A stretch of 64,000 nucleotides of DNA from Galbibacter pacificus (GTDB lineage: Bacteria; Bacteroidota; Bacteroidia; Flavobacteriales; Flavobacteriaceae). Every line of letters starts with the position of its first letter. Position 1 is the first letter of the stretch. The position numbers and the translations under genes were made by a program. The stretch is taken from contig NZ_JAQSVC010000002.1 of assembly GCF_029603165.1 (NCBI RefSeq), forward strand, positions 620,001 through 684,000, written 5' to 3'. Below the pieces are notes generated by a model. That model saw only the letters and a program-made list of their open reading frames with translations, had not been told where the DNA came from and did no database searches. Positions 45,048 to 54,014 of the stretch are shown one piece after another.

Positions 45048-45086
45048 ATTGATAGTTGATAGTTGATAGTTGATAGTTGATAGTTT
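45048..45086. repeat. Heptamer tandem repeat upstream of efp
   Basis: TTGATAG repeated five times in a row (plus strand), in the 133-bp gap between lpxA and efp, starting 14 bp before the efp start. On the coding strand the leader would contain repeated CTATCAA. A copy-number-variable tract is plausible. Confidence 0.85.
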
Positions 45087-45167
45087 TAAATTAAAGATTT
45101 TATAATCCCTAAACCTCTAAAAACGTTAACCCTATACCTGATCAACTCTTAAATTTTACATATTTTT

Positions 45168-45956
45168 TTAATGATTTGAACTAAAGTAACCCTTCATAAT
45201 CCCTCTTTGGGAATCTTTAATAAACTGAAGTATTTCATCGCGTTCCGGAGTTGCCTCCATTTCGGCTTCAATAATTTCTACCGCTTGAGAATTGTTGTAA
45301 TTCTTCTGATATAAAATACGGTATATATCTTGAATTTCCCTAATTTTTTCAGTGGTATACCCTCTCCTTCTTAACCCTACGGAATTAATCCCTACATACG
45401 ACAGGGGTTCCCTTGCCGCCTTGGCATAAGGAGGGACATCTTTACGCACCAGTGAACCGCCAGTTACAAAGGCGTGATTTCCAATAGAACAAAACTGATG
45501 AACGGCGGTCATTCCGGCCAATACCACGTAATCTCCAACGGTAATGTGCCCCGCAAGGGTGCTGTTGTTTGAAAAAATACAATGATCCCCAACAATGCAA
45601 TCGTGAGCTATGTGGCTGTATGCCATGATCCAACAATTTTTTCCTATAATGGTTTTCATCCTATCGGTGGTGCCTCGGTTTATGGTCACACATTCCCTAA
45701 TGGTTGTATTATCGCCAATTTCGGCGGTAGTATCTTCGTCGTTATATTTTAAATCCTGAGGAATTGCAGAAATTACGGCTCCGGGGAAAATATTACAGTT
45801 TTTTCCTATCCGGGCACCTTCCATAATAGTTACGTTGCTCCCTATCCAGGTTCCCTCTCCAATTACCACATTGTTGTTGATGGTAGCAAAAGGTTCGATT
45901 ACCACATTTTTGGCAATTTTTGCCCCAGGGTGCACATATGCGAGTGGTTGATTCAT
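45168..45956 (-). CDS. lpxA: UDP-N-acetylglucosamine acyltransferase
   Basis: 262 residues, identical in length to E. coli LpxA. Left-handed beta-helix hexapeptides from residue 5 (AYVHPGAKIAKNVVIEPFAT). The catalytic His is in MAYSHIAHDCIVGDHC near 117-132. The C-terminal helical part has KAAREPLSYVGINSVGLRRR. It adds the first 3-OH acyl chain to UDP-GlcNAc in lipid A synthesis. Its start overlaps the lpxC-fabZ stop by one base, so they are translationally coupled. Confidence 0.95.
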   Translation of the reverse strand: MNQPLAYVHPGAKIAKNVVIEPFATINNNVVIGEGTWIGSNVTIMEGARIGKNCNIFPGAVISAIPQDLKYNDEDTTAEIGDNTTIRECVTINRGTTDRMKTIIGKNCWIMAYSHIAHDCIVGDHCIFSNNSTLAGHITVGDYVVLAGMTAVHQFCSIGNHAFVTGGSLVRKDVPPYAKAAREPLSYVGINSVGLRRRGYTTEKIREIQDIYRILYQKNYNNSQAVEIIEAEMEATPERDEILQFIKDSQRGIMKGYFSSNH

Positions 45957-47371
45957 TATTTTTTAGTTTCTTCTTTAACTTTTACTATTTGAGCCATTAG
46001 CTCTGCTTCTGTGGCCAGTTTGCCATTGGCATATGCATAGGCCTGCATATGGCAAATTCCCCTTCGTATAGGAGATATTAAATCCATTTTAAAGATAAGC
46101 GTATCGCCCGGGATTACCTGCTGCTTAAATTTTACATTATCGATTTTCATGAAATAAGTAAGGTAATTTTCCGGATCGGGTACCGTGCTCAGTGCCAAGA
46201 TGCCCCCTGTTTGCGCCAATGCCTCTACCTGGAGTACTCCCGGCATAATGGGCGCGCCCGGAAAGTGGCCCACAAAGAAAGGTTCGTTCATTGTAACGTT
46301 TTTCATCCCCACAACATGGCTATCGGAAAGTTCTAAGATTCTATCGACCAATAAAAATGGTGGCCTGTGCGGCAACATTTTCATAATCTGGTTGATATCC
46401 ATGAGCGGTGGTTGGTTTAGGTCTATTTTTGGAACCTTATTTCTCTTTTCTATTTTGATGATTTTTGAAACTTTTTTTGCAAATTGAGTATTTACAAAAT
46501 GTCCGGGCTTATTTGCTATTACCTTCCCTCTAACCCTTGTACCTATTAAAGCCAAATCGCCAATAACGTCAAGCAATTTATGCCTTGCTGCTTCATTGGG
46601 ATAATGCAATGTTAGGTTGTCTAGAATTCCGTTTGGCTTTACGGAAATGGAATCTTTTTTGAATGCCACTTTTAGCTTTTCCATTGTTTCCTTAGACAAT
46701 TCTTTGTCTACATATACTATGGCATTGTTAAGGTCGCCGCCCTTAATAAGTCCATGTTCCAGCAACGTTTCTATTTCGTGCAAGAAACTAAAGGTCCTGG
46801 AATTTGCAATTTCCTTTTCAAATTCTGATAAATGTTTCAGAGTGGCATTTTGCGTTCCCAAAACTTTGGTGCCAAAATCTACCATGGTGGTAACTTGGTA
46901 TTCATCAGATGGGATTATGGTAATTTCGCTTCCGGTTTCTTCATCGGTATACGATATTACATCGGTTACAATAAACTCATCGCGTTCTGCTTCCTGCGCT
47001 ACGATTCCTGCCTTTTTTAAAGCTTCAATAAAATATTTAGAAGAACCGTCCATAATTGGTGGCTCGGGAGCATTGAGTTCAATTAAAACATTATCGATCT
47101 CCAATCCAACCAATGCGGCCAACACATGCTCTGATGTTTGAATTTTAACACCCATTTTTTCAAGGTTGGTACCCCGTTGGGTATTTACAACATAATTGGC
47201 ATCGGCCTCGATTACTGGTTGACCTTCTAGGTCAACGCGCTTAAATGCATATCCATGATTTTCGGCCGCTGGCTTGAAGGTCATGGTAACGTTCATGCCT
47301 GTATGCAGTCCAACTCCGGTTAAAGAAACCTCTTTAGCGATGGTTCGTTGTTTTATAACCTGATCACTCAT
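45956..47371 (-). CDS. lpxC-fabZ: Bifunctional UDP-acyl-GlcNAc deacetylase / 3-hydroxyacyl-ACP dehydratase
   Basis: 471 residues, a fusion standard in Bacteroidetes. LpxC part (1-310): GVGLHTG near 20, zinc His in KIQTSEHVLAAL near 76-87, and zinc His/Asp in ARHKLLDVIGDLAL near 262 with catalytic His in NKPGHFVNTQFAKK. FabZ part (about 325-465): MKMLPHRPPFLLVDRI with FFVGHFPGAPIMPGVLQVEA (catalytic His and Glu). It commits the lipid A pathway and dehydrates 3-hydroxyacyl-ACP, joining the competing pools in one polypeptide. Confidence 0.95.
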   Translation of the reverse strand: MSDQVIKQRTIAKEVSLTGVGLHTGMNVTMTFKPAAENHGYAFKRVDLEGQPVIEADANYVVNTQRGTNLEKMGVKIQTSEHVLAALVGLEIDNVLIELNAPEPPIMDGSSKYFIEALKKAGIVAQEAERDEFIVTDVISYTDEETGSEITIIPSDEYQVTTMVDFGTKVLGTQNATLKHLSEFEKEIANSRTFSFLHEIETLLEHGLIKGGDLNNAIVYVDKELSKETMEKLKVAFKKDSISVKPNGILDNLTLHYPNEAARHKLLDVIGDLALIGTRVRGKVIANKPGHFVNTQFAKKVSKIIKIEKRNKVPKIDLNQPPLMDINQIMKMLPHRPPFLLVDRILELSDSHVVGMKNVTMNEPFFVGHFPGAPIMPGVLQVEALAQTGGILALSTVPDPENYLTYFMKIDNVKFKQQVIPGDTLIFKMDLISPIRRGICHMQAYAYANGKLATEAELMAQIVKVKEETKK

Positions 47372-47379
47372 TATTGTAT

Positions 47380-48396
47380 CTATTTACTTTTATCTAGTTG
47401 ATTAATCTTGTCTACCAGTTTTGGCAAATTTTTAAAGTGCACGTACGATTTGTTGTAATCGCCATAGTTTAATGCCGGGGAGCCCTGCAATGTTTCGTCG
47501 TCTTTTACATTTCTCCCTATTCCCGATTGTGCTTGTATTTTAACCCGGTCGCCAATAATAATATGGCCAACAATACCAACTTGCCCTCCGATCATGCAAT
47601 TTTTACCAATTTTTGTCGATCCGGCTATTCCTGTCTGGGCAGCTATAACGGTATTTTCGCCAATTTCTACGTTGTGCGCTATTTGTATCTGGTTGTCCAG
47701 TTTAACACCTTTTCTAATGATGGTCGACCCCAAGGTTGCCCTGTCTATAGTTGTTCCGGCCCCTACATCCACATGGTCCTCAAGGATAACGTTACCCGTT
47801 TGTGGTACTTTTTGAAACTCGCCATTTTCGTTGGGTGAAAAACCAAAACCATCGGCGCCAATTACGCATCCGCTATGAATTACGCATCCGTTGCCAACTA
47901 TTGACTCGGAATATATTTTGGCTCCGGAAAAAATAACCACATTATTGCCAATAGTAACATTATCGCCAATATATGCGTTCGGGTATATTTTTACATTGTT
48001 GCCAATTTTTACGTTTTCGCCTATGTAGGTAAATGCTCCAATGTATATATTTTCGCCATAATTAGAGCTTTCGGCTAAAAAAACCGGTTGCTCAATGCCC
48101 ACTTTGTGCAGTTTTACCTGATTGTAATATTCCAATAATTTAGAAAACGACTTATAAGCATCTTCAACCTTAATCAAGGTTGTGCTTAATTCATGTTCCA
48201 GTTTAAAGGATTTGTTCACTATGGTTATGGAAGCCTTTGTTGAATATATATATGGAGTATACTTTGGGTTTGCCAAAAAAGTTAGCGAGCCTTCGGTACC
48301 TTCTTCTATTTTAGAAAGTTTGGACACTTCCACTTCTGGATTGCCTATTATTTCACCTTCTAATATTCCTGCTATTTGAGTTGCTGTAAATTTCAT
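47380..48396 (-). CDS. lpxD: UDP-3-O-acylglucosamine N-acyltransferase
   Basis: 338 residues from ATG 48396 ([18 protein letters not shown]); the frame also opens at GTG 48402. N-terminal uridine-binding domain with [19 protein letters not shown] near 37-55. The beta-helix follows from about 100, with catalytic His in [20 protein letters not shown] near 240. The C-terminal [20 protein letters not shown] is typical. It adds the second 3-OH acyl chain in lipid A synthesis. It lies 9 bp upstream of lpxC-fabZ. Confidence 0.94.
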   Translation of the reverse strand: MKFTATQIAGILEGEIIGNPEVEVSKLSKIEEGTEGSLTFLANPKYTPYIYSTKASITIVNKSFKLEHELSTTLIKVEDAYKSFSKLLEYYNQVKLHKVGIEQPVFLAESSNYGENIYIGAFTYIGENVKIGNNVKIYPNAYIGDNVTIGNNVVIFSGAKIYSESIVGNGCVIHSGCVIGADGFGFSPNENGEFQKVPQTGNVILEDHVDVGAGTTIDRATLGSTIIRKGVKLDNQIQIAHNVEIGENTVIAAQTGIAGSTKIGKNCMIGGQVGIVGHIIIGDRVKIQAQSGIGRNVKDDETLQGSPALNYGDYNKSYVHFKNLPKLVDKINQLDKSK

Positions 48397-48426
48397 TTCC
48401 ACGCAAAAGTATAAAAAAAGTAGTAT

Positions 48427-49650
48427 TTATTTTTTAGGATAGCACATGTAATATTTTGTAACCGGCTTAGAAAGTGCTTTTAGGTTAAATTGATCTGAAG
48501 CTTTTGCAACGTCCACAATCTTCCCAGACTTCATTAGTATACATATGTTTTGCCTGTCTAAATTATACGCCTGGTTCTCTATCAACCCGCTAAACACAAA
48601 ATATTTAGCTTCATCGAGCGTTACCTTGTACTTGTCCATAAAGCTTTGCAAATGCGTCTCTATTTTGTGTTGCTTTATGGGTTTTTTCTTTATTTTGATC
48701 TTTAAAAGGTCACGGTTCAATAATATTTTACATAAATTGGACAATACAAAGTCTTCACTAAATTGCCATTCTTTCATTGCCGACAAAATATCCACATCAT
48801 CCAAATGAGAAAAAGTTTCCAAAATTTCCTTGTTAAAATTTTCTTTTCCTATTTGATAATCCAGAAAAAACTGTAATGCCTTGCTGGCATGTAGCTTATG
48901 TCCATTATGATGGATTTCGTTGGCCCTTTTCAATATCCTTATAAGCAATTGTTCGGCTGCAAGGCTTGTTTTGTGTAAAAATACCTGCCAGTACATAAGC
49001 CTTCTTGCTACTAAAAATTTTTCTACTGAATAAATCCCTTTTTCTTCAACAACAAGCTGGTCGTCTAACACATTCAGCATGGAAATAATCCGCTCCGAAT
49101 TTATATTCCCTTCTGATACTCCCGTATAGAAACTATCGCGTTTTAAATAATCTACCCGGTCCATGTCCAGTTGCCCGGAAATTAACTGATTCATAAACTT
49201 GCGGTGGTAAACTCCCTTAAAAATCTGGATCGCCAGCGTTAAAGTTCCGTTAAACTCATCGTTTAAAGCTTCCATGAACTGAAGCGAAATATATTCGTGT
49301 GAAACTCCGTTTACAATACTGTGTTCCATTGCGTGCGAAAACGGACCATGCCCAATGTCGTGCAACAAAATAGCGGCCAAAAGTCCTTTTTCTTCTTCAT
49401 CACTCACCTCAATCCCTTTAAAACGAAGTACTTGCACTGCTTTCTTCATTAAATGCATGCACCCAATTGCATGGTGAAACCGGGTATGGTGAGCTCCCGG
49501 ATATACTAAATACGAAAGTCCCATTTGGGATATCCGCCGCAGGCGTTGGAAATATTTATGCTCAATTAAATCAAAAATCAGTTCGTTGGGGATGGTAATA
49601 AATCCGTAAATTGGATCGTTAAATATTTTGAGCTTGTTTGCTGTCTTCAA
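48427..49650 (-). CDS. HD-domain phosphohydrolase (dGTPase-like)
   Basis: 407 residues. Metal-binding motifs: His in HTRFHHAIGCMHLMKKAV near 55-72, HD in LLHDIGHGPFSHAMEHS near 95-111, and Asp in SGQLDMDRVDYLKRDSF near 157-173. This order (H..HD..D) is that of the SAMHD1/dGTPase-like HD family, not the GGDEF-linked HD-GYP. The nucleotide substrate is unproven. It opens the minus-strand run leading to lpxD and shares a divergent promoter gap with porX. Confidence 0.87.
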   Translation of the reverse strand: MKTANKLKIFNDPIYGFITIPNELIFDLIEHKYFQRLRRISQMGLSYLVYPGAHHTRFHHAIGCMHLMKKAVQVLRFKGIEVSDEEEKGLLAAILLHDIGHGPFSHAMEHSIVNGVSHEYISLQFMEALNDEFNGTLTLAIQIFKGVYHRKFMNQLISGQLDMDRVDYLKRDSFYTGVSEGNINSERIISMLNVLDDQLVVEEKGIYSVEKFLVARRLMYWQVFLHKTSLAAEQLLIRILKRANEIHHNGHKLHASKALQFFLDYQIGKENFNKEILETFSHLDDVDILSAMKEWQFSEDFVLSNLCKILLNRDLLKIKIKKKPIKQHKIETHLQSFMDKYKVTLDEAKYFVFSGLIENQAYNLDRQNICILMKSGKIVDVAKASDQFNLKALSKPVTKYYMCYPKK

Positions 49651-49675
49651 ACTAAATAAATTGTGAAATTACATA

Positions 49676-49683
49676 CAAATATA
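49676..49683 (-). promoter_or_regulatory. Promoter -7 element of the HD-lpx run
   Basis: TATATTTG on the minus strand matches TAnnTTTG exactly. It lies 26 bp before the HD-gene start at 49650, in the porX divergent gap. Confidence 0.55.
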
Positions 49684-49693
49684 CATCAATAGA

Positions 49694-51241
49694 ATGAATG
49701 AGATAAAGATACTTTGGATAGATGATGAAATTGAACTTTTAAAACCGCATATTCTTTTTTTGGAAAAGAAGAATTACAAGGTACATACATGCCAAAGCGG
49801 TACAGAAGCGGTAGAAGAAGTTAAGGTTACAAATTTTGATATTGTTTTTTTAGATGAAAATATGCCCGGCCTAACGGGCCTTGAAACCTTGACGGAAATA
49901 AAAGCGCTCAAGCCTACCCTTCCAGTGGTAATGATAACCAAGAGCGAGGAAGAAAACATCATGGAGGAAGCTATTGGCTCTAAAATAGCCGATTACCTTA
50001 TAAAACCCGTAAACCCAAATCAGATTTTATTGAGCTTAAAGAAAAACCTGGATAACTCTAGGCTTGTTTCAGAGAAAACTACGTCGAGTTATCAACAGGA
50101 ATTTAGAAAAATTGCCATGGACCTTACCATGGTAAATACTTATGAAGAATGGGCAGAATTGTACAAAAAACTCATTTATTGGGAAATCGAGCTGGAAAAC
50201 ATTGAAGATACCGGAATGACGGAAATTCTGGAATCTCAAAAAACAGAAGCCAACACACAATTTGGAAAATTTATTGAAAAAAACTATGAAAACTGGTTTC
50301 GGGAAGACAATGGCCCCGTTATGTCTCATACCCTGTTTAAAGATTTAATATCCAAAGAGGTCAACAAAAAAACACCTACTTTGCTGGTAGTTATAGATAA
50401 TTTAAGGTTTGACCAATGGAAAGCTTTTGAGGGCACCGTAACCAATTACTACAAAAAAGTCAAGGAAGTACCTTATTACAGTATTCTTCCAACGGCGACT
50501 CAATATGCCAGAAATGCTATTTTTTCTGGTTTAATGCCTTCGGAAATGGCACGTTTACATCCAAAATTGTGGAAAAACGATACAGACGAAGGAGGGAAAA
50601 ACTTACATGAAGCCGATTTTTTGACAGCACAAATACGTAGATTGGGACTGGACATAAAATGGGAATACCATAAAATATCCAATTTACGGGCCGGCAAACA
50701 ATTGGCACAAAACTTTAGGTCGCAAAAGGAAAACGACCTCACGGTTTTGGTGTATAATTTTGTGGACATGCTCTCTCATTCCAAAACAGAAATGGAAGTT
50801 GTAAAAGAGTTAGCCGCAAACGACAAAGCATATAGATCGCTCACACAGAGCTGGTTTAAAAATTCACCTCTTATCGAAATTGTGCAGCAAGCCCAGCAAC
50901 TCGGCTTTAAATTAATAATAACCACAGACCACGGGACTATTAATGTAAAAAGTCCGTCGAAGGTAATAGGCGATCGCGACACCAGCTTAAACCTAAGGTA
51001 CAAAACGGGCAAAAGTCTGTCTTATAACGAAAAGGAAGTCTATGGTGTTAAAAACCCAAAAGAAATACACCTGCCGAGCATAAATATGAGCAGTTCTTTT
51101 ATTTTTGCTAAAGAAGACCTATTTTTTGCGTATCCCAACAATTACAACCATTATGTAAGTTATTACAAAAATACATACCAACATGGTGGGATTTCTCTTG
51201 AAGAAATTATTATCCCCTTTGTAGTGCTTAATCCTAGGTAG
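49694..51241 (+). CDS. porX: Type IX secretion response regulator PorX (receiver + PglZ)
   Basis: 515 residues. Receiver domain (about 1-120): WIDDEIELLKPH, phospho-acceptor in IVFLDENMPGLTG near 50-62, and KPVNPNQ near 103. A helical linker (about 130-200) precedes the PglZ/alkaline-phosphatase-like domain, whose metal-binding segments are LLVVIDNLRFDQW near 229 and ITTDHGTIN near 413. In Porphyromonas, PorX with PorY and SigP controls T9SS genes. The domain order matches PorX. Its tsaE and ald neighbours fit flavobacterial synteny, here interrupted by accessory genes. Confidence 0.93.
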   Translation: MNEIKILWIDDEIELLKPHILFLEKKNYKVHTCQSGTEAVEEVKVTNFDIVFLDENMPGLTGLETLTEIKALKPTLPVVMITKSEEENIMEEAIGSKIADYLIKPVNPNQILLSLKKNLDNSRLVSEKTTSSYQQEFRKIAMDLTMVNTYEEWAELYKKLIYWEIELENIEDTGMTEILESQKTEANTQFGKFIEKNYENWFREDNGPVMSHTLFKDLISKEVNKKTPTLLVVIDNLRFDQWKAFEGTVTNYYKKVKEVPYYSILPTATQYARNAIFSGLMPSEMARLHPKLWKNDTDEGGKNLHEADFLTAQIRRLGLDIKWEYHKISNLRAGKQLAQNFRSQKENDLTVLVYNFVDMLSHSKTEMEVVKELAANDKAYRSLTQSWFKNSPLIEIVQQAQQLGFKLIITTDHGTINVKSPSKVIGDRDTSLNLRYKTGKSLSYNEKEVYGVKNPKEIHLPSINMSSSFIFAKEDLFFAYPNNYNHYVSYYKNTYQHGGISLEEIIIPFVVLNPR

Positions 51242-51407
51242 CAAATTTTAATACTAAATGGGGCAAAATGTTAATATTACCTTTATCCTACTGTTTGTAG
51301 AAAACCATGTGTCCGATAATCGACTAGTTTCAAGGGTTAAATAACGACTAAATGTTAATTTTTTGTGAAAATGTCAAAAATATTAGTTTCTTGTAGAGTT
51401 TTTTTTC

Positions 51408-51415
51408 TATTTTTG
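51408..51415 (+). promoter_or_regulatory. Promoter -7 element of the HTH gene
   Basis: TATTTTTG matches TAnnTTTG, 22 bp before the ATG at 51438. Confidence 0.45.
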
Positions 51416-51437
51416 ATAAACCCTCAAAATTAAAACA

Positions 51438-51827
51438 ATGGCAAAAGCAATTGATAGAATTTTTTCTATTATCCAATCACTTGGAATGAGCGCAAGACAA
51501 TTCGACATGTCGATTGGCGCATCGAATGGTTACACATTACGTATGAAAAAGAACAACGCTTCCGTTGGAAGCGACATTCTTGAAAGAATCGTAGAAAAGT
51601 ATCCATTTGTAAACATTAATTGGGTAGTGACTGGTCACGGTACTATGTTTGGAACAGACTCATCGTCTTCTTCAAGCAGTGACATCGCCCAAGATAAAAG
51701 GCTCACTTATAAAGAAGTTGAGGCGATAATAGAACAGAAAATTAAAGCACATCAAGAACAAGAATTAAAGAACTTGATGGACCAGATTAAAAAAGAAATT
51801 GCAACTACCAAAAAAGAAATGGAATAG
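51438..51827 (+). CDS. CI-like helix-turn-helix protein
   Basis: 129 residues. N-terminal HTH region (RIFSIIQSLGMSARQFDMSI, about 7-26, then ASNGYTLRMKKNNASVGSDI) is followed by INWVVTGHGTMFG, a motif common in phage CI-type and Bacteroidetes XRE-like repressors. The C-terminal half is a Ser-rich linker and a charged coiled-coil (about 85-129) that may dimerise. It is the first gene of the patch that separates porX from tsaE. Target genes unknown. Confidence 0.82.
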   Translation: MAKAIDRIFSIIQSLGMSARQFDMSIGASNGYTLRMKKNNASVGSDILERIVEKYPFVNINWVVTGHGTMFGTDSSSSSSSDIAQDKRLTYKEVEAIIEQKIKAHQEQELKNLMDQIKKEIATTKKEME

Positions 51828-51875
51828 TAATATTTCCTATTTTTGAAATTAGTTGTTAATTTCCAGTAAATTAAT

Positions 51876-51911
51876 AAAAAAGCACTTGATTTAAAAGTCA
51901 AGTGCTTTTTT
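51876..51911. terminator. Bidirectional terminator
   Basis: AAAAAAGCACTTGA (51876-51889) pairs with TCAAGTGCTTTTTT (51898-51911), loop 8 nt. It serves the HTH gene and, reversed, the membrane-protein remnant whose stop codon (51910-51912) lies in the right arm. Confidence 0.85.
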
Positions 51912-52398
51912 ATTTCATCAACTTTCCTTTTAACTCTTCAAGTCTTTTTAAGTACTCCTCAGAAGAATATTTCTTTTTATCCCTTATAAGCATGTTAAGC
52001 TGATTTTTCACATCCTCGTGCTGATCGGTTTTATTTTTCCCCAGAAGGGCGACGATATTAAATATCTCCACTTTAATACGTCTTTTTAAATCTTCTACCT
52101 TCGTGAAATTCCTAATCTTGAAAGACACCCATAAAAGAAAACTCGTTAGAATCAACAAAACGGGAAAGGCCCTAAATATTTCGTTTTCGTCTATAGCAGT
52201 CACTTCCACATTAAGGGTTGTAATAATTTGGTAACTTACCATTATTAACGGGATAAGCAAAAAATATTTCCACCAATACCTACTGCTTAAAAACCATATG
52301 GTAATGGTTATGAAAACCGATAGTTTAAGCGTTATAAACCATAAAAAAATGTTTACATTCGGAAAGTTAAAGGAACCTAATCTAAATAATCCTAAATC
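51910..52398 (-). pseudogene. Second half of a membrane-domain gene, cut off by a TAG
   Basis: This reading frame continues without a shift from the TAG (52401-52399) that ends the upstream ORF, and reads 162 codons. It has no ATG for its first 52 codons; the first plausible starts are TTG 52260 and ATG 52242. Its N-terminal part (DLGLFRLGSF, then FLWFITLKLSVFITITIWFL) aligns with helix 2 of the paralogue at 54466, and LLIPLIMVSYQIITTLN with helix 3. The stop sits where paralogues have Trp. I read it as the disconnected second repeat of one former 405-residue protein; a downstream re-start could still make a stub. Confidence 0.65.
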
Positions 52399-53127
52399 CT
52401 AGTACGCTGTATTGGAGGCTAAACGGTAGAGGTTTGCAAAAACCGGGATAAATAATATCAGTAAAAAAATCAGTACCCCGCTCCAGTCCCTTCTCTCGCT
52501 CGGAGGCAAAATTGTGTTTTGAGAATTTGTTTCACTATTGTCTTCTGCTAGTACAACAGCTTTTGCTATTATAGATTTGGCGTCTTGCAAGGTAGAGTTG
52601 CCGACTTCTTCATTAAGGCCATTCAAAACTTTGGCATAGTGCCTTGTGTTCTTAAATTTATATCTCAAAATTTCTTCTGCATCAATAGCATCTACATGAA
52701 GCCTGCTCCATAAAGGATAATTAAGCTTTTTTCTTAACCAAATAAATAGTAAGCCCCATAAAAATGTTAAAGTATAAAGAATCATTTTAAACTGTAAGCT
52801 TGACTTGTCTATCTGGATTTCACCAAATACAACTATTATTAACTGATAAACATTGAATAGTAAAAGAACCAAAATAGCATTCCTCCACCGATATTTACAT
52901 GTAATGTACCATATTGTAGCCAAAAGCAAGTATGACAAGCTTAGTAAAAGTTGAAAACAATACATTTGAACAGTTTGATAATGGATTATTGAAATATCAA
53001 ACAGCATAGTTACCCATCTTTCTTTTTCGGGGCATAAAACGTGGGCATAAATCATAAAAGAAGATAGTATAATACCAAATATTATTATCCCTTCATAAAG
53101 AAGAAATCGTTTACTTTTATTGTTCAA
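52399..53127 (-). CDS. Multi-helix membrane protein, probably truncated by a stop
   Basis: 242 residues. Helices are LLYEGIIIFGIILSSFMIYA (about 9-28), FQLLLSLSYLLLATIWYITC (about 58-77), ILVLLLFNVYQLIIVVFGEI and MILYTLTFLWGLLFIWLRKK, then a soluble segment (about 145-215). A fifth helix (GVLIFLLILFIPVFANLYRL) stands just before the stop. That last helix corresponds to helix 1 of a second domain copy. The family is unknown to me; a paralogue stands at 54466. Expression start is supported by a minus-strand TAAATTTG at 53174-53167. Confidence 0.7.
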   Translation of the reverse strand: MNNKSKRFLLYEGIIIFGIILSSFMIYAHVLCPEKERWVTMLFDISIIHYQTVQMYCFQLLLSLSYLLLATIWYITCKYRWRNAILVLLLFNVYQLIIVVFGEIQIDKSSLQFKMILYTLTFLWGLLFIWLRKKLNYPLWSRLHVDAIDAEEILRYKFKNTRHYAKVLNGLNEEVGNSTLQDAKSIIAKAVVLAEDNSETNSQNTILPPSERRDWSGVLIFLLILFIPVFANLYRLASNTAY

Positions 53128-53198
53128 GTTTCGAATATATTAATTTAAACAGTTGTAGTCAATATACAAATTTAGTAATGTAAATACACCCATCTTCA

Positions 53199-53237
53199 TA
53201 AATTTGGCTTATTAAATAATTAGGTTTATTAAATTTG
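53199..53237 (+). promoter_or_regulatory. Two -7 elements upstream of tsaE
   Basis: TAAATTTG occurs at 53199-53206 and again at 53230-53237, both exact matches to TAnnTTTG. A third copy on the minus strand (53174-53167) serves the divergent membrane protein. Confidence 0.5.
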
Positions 53238-53252
53238 AACAAATTTTTCAAT

Positions 53253-53660
53253 ATGCTTGAAGCCGAATACAGCCTAAGCGATATAACCGCCATAGCAAAA
53301 AAAATCATTGACAATTCACAGAGCAAAATTCTTTTGTTTAATGGTGAGATGGGGGTTGGAAAAACAACGCTCATTAAAGAAATTGTAAAAGAATTAGGGA
53401 GCAAAGACAATGTTTCAAGCCCGACTTTTTCTATAGTAAACGAATATGAAGGCGAAGAAGGCCCTATCTATCATTTTGATTTCTACAGAATAAATAACAT
53501 TGAGGAAGTTTACAATATTGGATTAGATTATTATCTTCACGAGCAAGCATGGTGCCTGATTGAATGGCCCGAAAAGATAGCCGAATTACTACCTAATGAG
53601 GTTACAATTATCGATATAAAGACACAATTAAACGGTAAAAGAACCGTTAATCTAAAATAA
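53253..53660 (+). CDS. tsaE: tRNA threonylcarbamoyladenosine ATPase TsaE
   Basis: 135 residues from ATG 53253 (MLEAEYSLSDITAIAKKI); the frame also opens at a TTG at 53235. Walker A FNGEMGVGKTTLIKEI near 30-45, threonine switch SSPTFSIVNEYEG, and YHFDFYRI plus CLIEWPEKI near the C-terminus are all classic TsaE. It powers the TsaB-TsaD complex that makes t6A37 on ANN-decoding tRNAs. In flavobacteria it usually lies between porX and ald; here foreign-looking genes flank it on both sides. Confidence 0.95.
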   Translation: MLEAEYSLSDITAIAKKIIDNSQSKILLFNGEMGVGKTTLIKEIVKELGSKDNVSSPTFSIVNEYEGEEGPIYHFDFYRINNIEEVYNIGLDYYLHEQAWCLIEWPEKIAELLPNEVTIIDIKTQLNGKRTVNLK

Positions 53661-53665
53661 TATTC

Positions 53666-53673
53666 TATATTTG
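53666..53673 (+). promoter_or_regulatory. -7 element upstream of the lipoprotein array
   Basis: TATATTTG, exact TAnnTTTG, 128 bp before the first lipoprotein ATG. The implied leader includes an 8-bp hairpin GTATATTA (53702-53709) with TAATATAC (53719-53726). Confidence 0.45.
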
Positions 53674-53800
53674 AATTCTGCAACATAGCCCCAAACAGGC
53701 TGTATATTAAAAACTTACTAATATACGGCGAAGATTTTTATTATCCGCATTTATTTTTTTGGTAGGTTTGTCTCAACAAAAACCAAAAAAACATTCTACT

Positions 53801-53959
53801 ATGTCTTTCAAAAAAATTATTTTCTCTGTAATGGCCTTGTGCCTTTTAGCAATTTCTTTAGTTTCATGCTCTCCAAATAGTGTTGCCGATGAAGACTCTT
53901 TATACGACACCCACCAAGGAGTTGAAAAGTCTAAAATTGAAATGCCGCCTAACGGGTAA
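53801..53959 (+). CDS. Small lipoprotein, array copy 1
   Basis: 52 residues. Lipoprotein signal MSFKKIIFSVMALCLL followed by lipobox LVSC with the lipidated Cys at residue 23, leaving a 30-residue acidic mature peptide. That peptide contains SVADEDSLY, HQGVEKSKIE and the invariant end KIEMPPNG. It is the most diverged copy, with 39 of 52 residues identical to copy 2. Family unknown; I see no enzyme motif. A longer in-frame start at 53759 is unlikely because the lipobox would move far inside. Confidence 0.8.
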   Translation: MSFKKIIFSVMALCLLAISLVSCSPNSVADEDSLYDTHQGVEKSKIEMPPNG

Positions 53960-54014
53960 TTTGGACGTTTTATCCAGACTTATAATTAATTATTCACCTA
54001 AAAAAACTACTATC

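Noticed and set aside
51910-52398. Independent 116-residue gene starting at TTG 52260
   Set aside because: Homology to the paralogue begins in-frame upstream of this codon, so it is the cut-off half rather than a new gene, though a re-start cannot be excluded.
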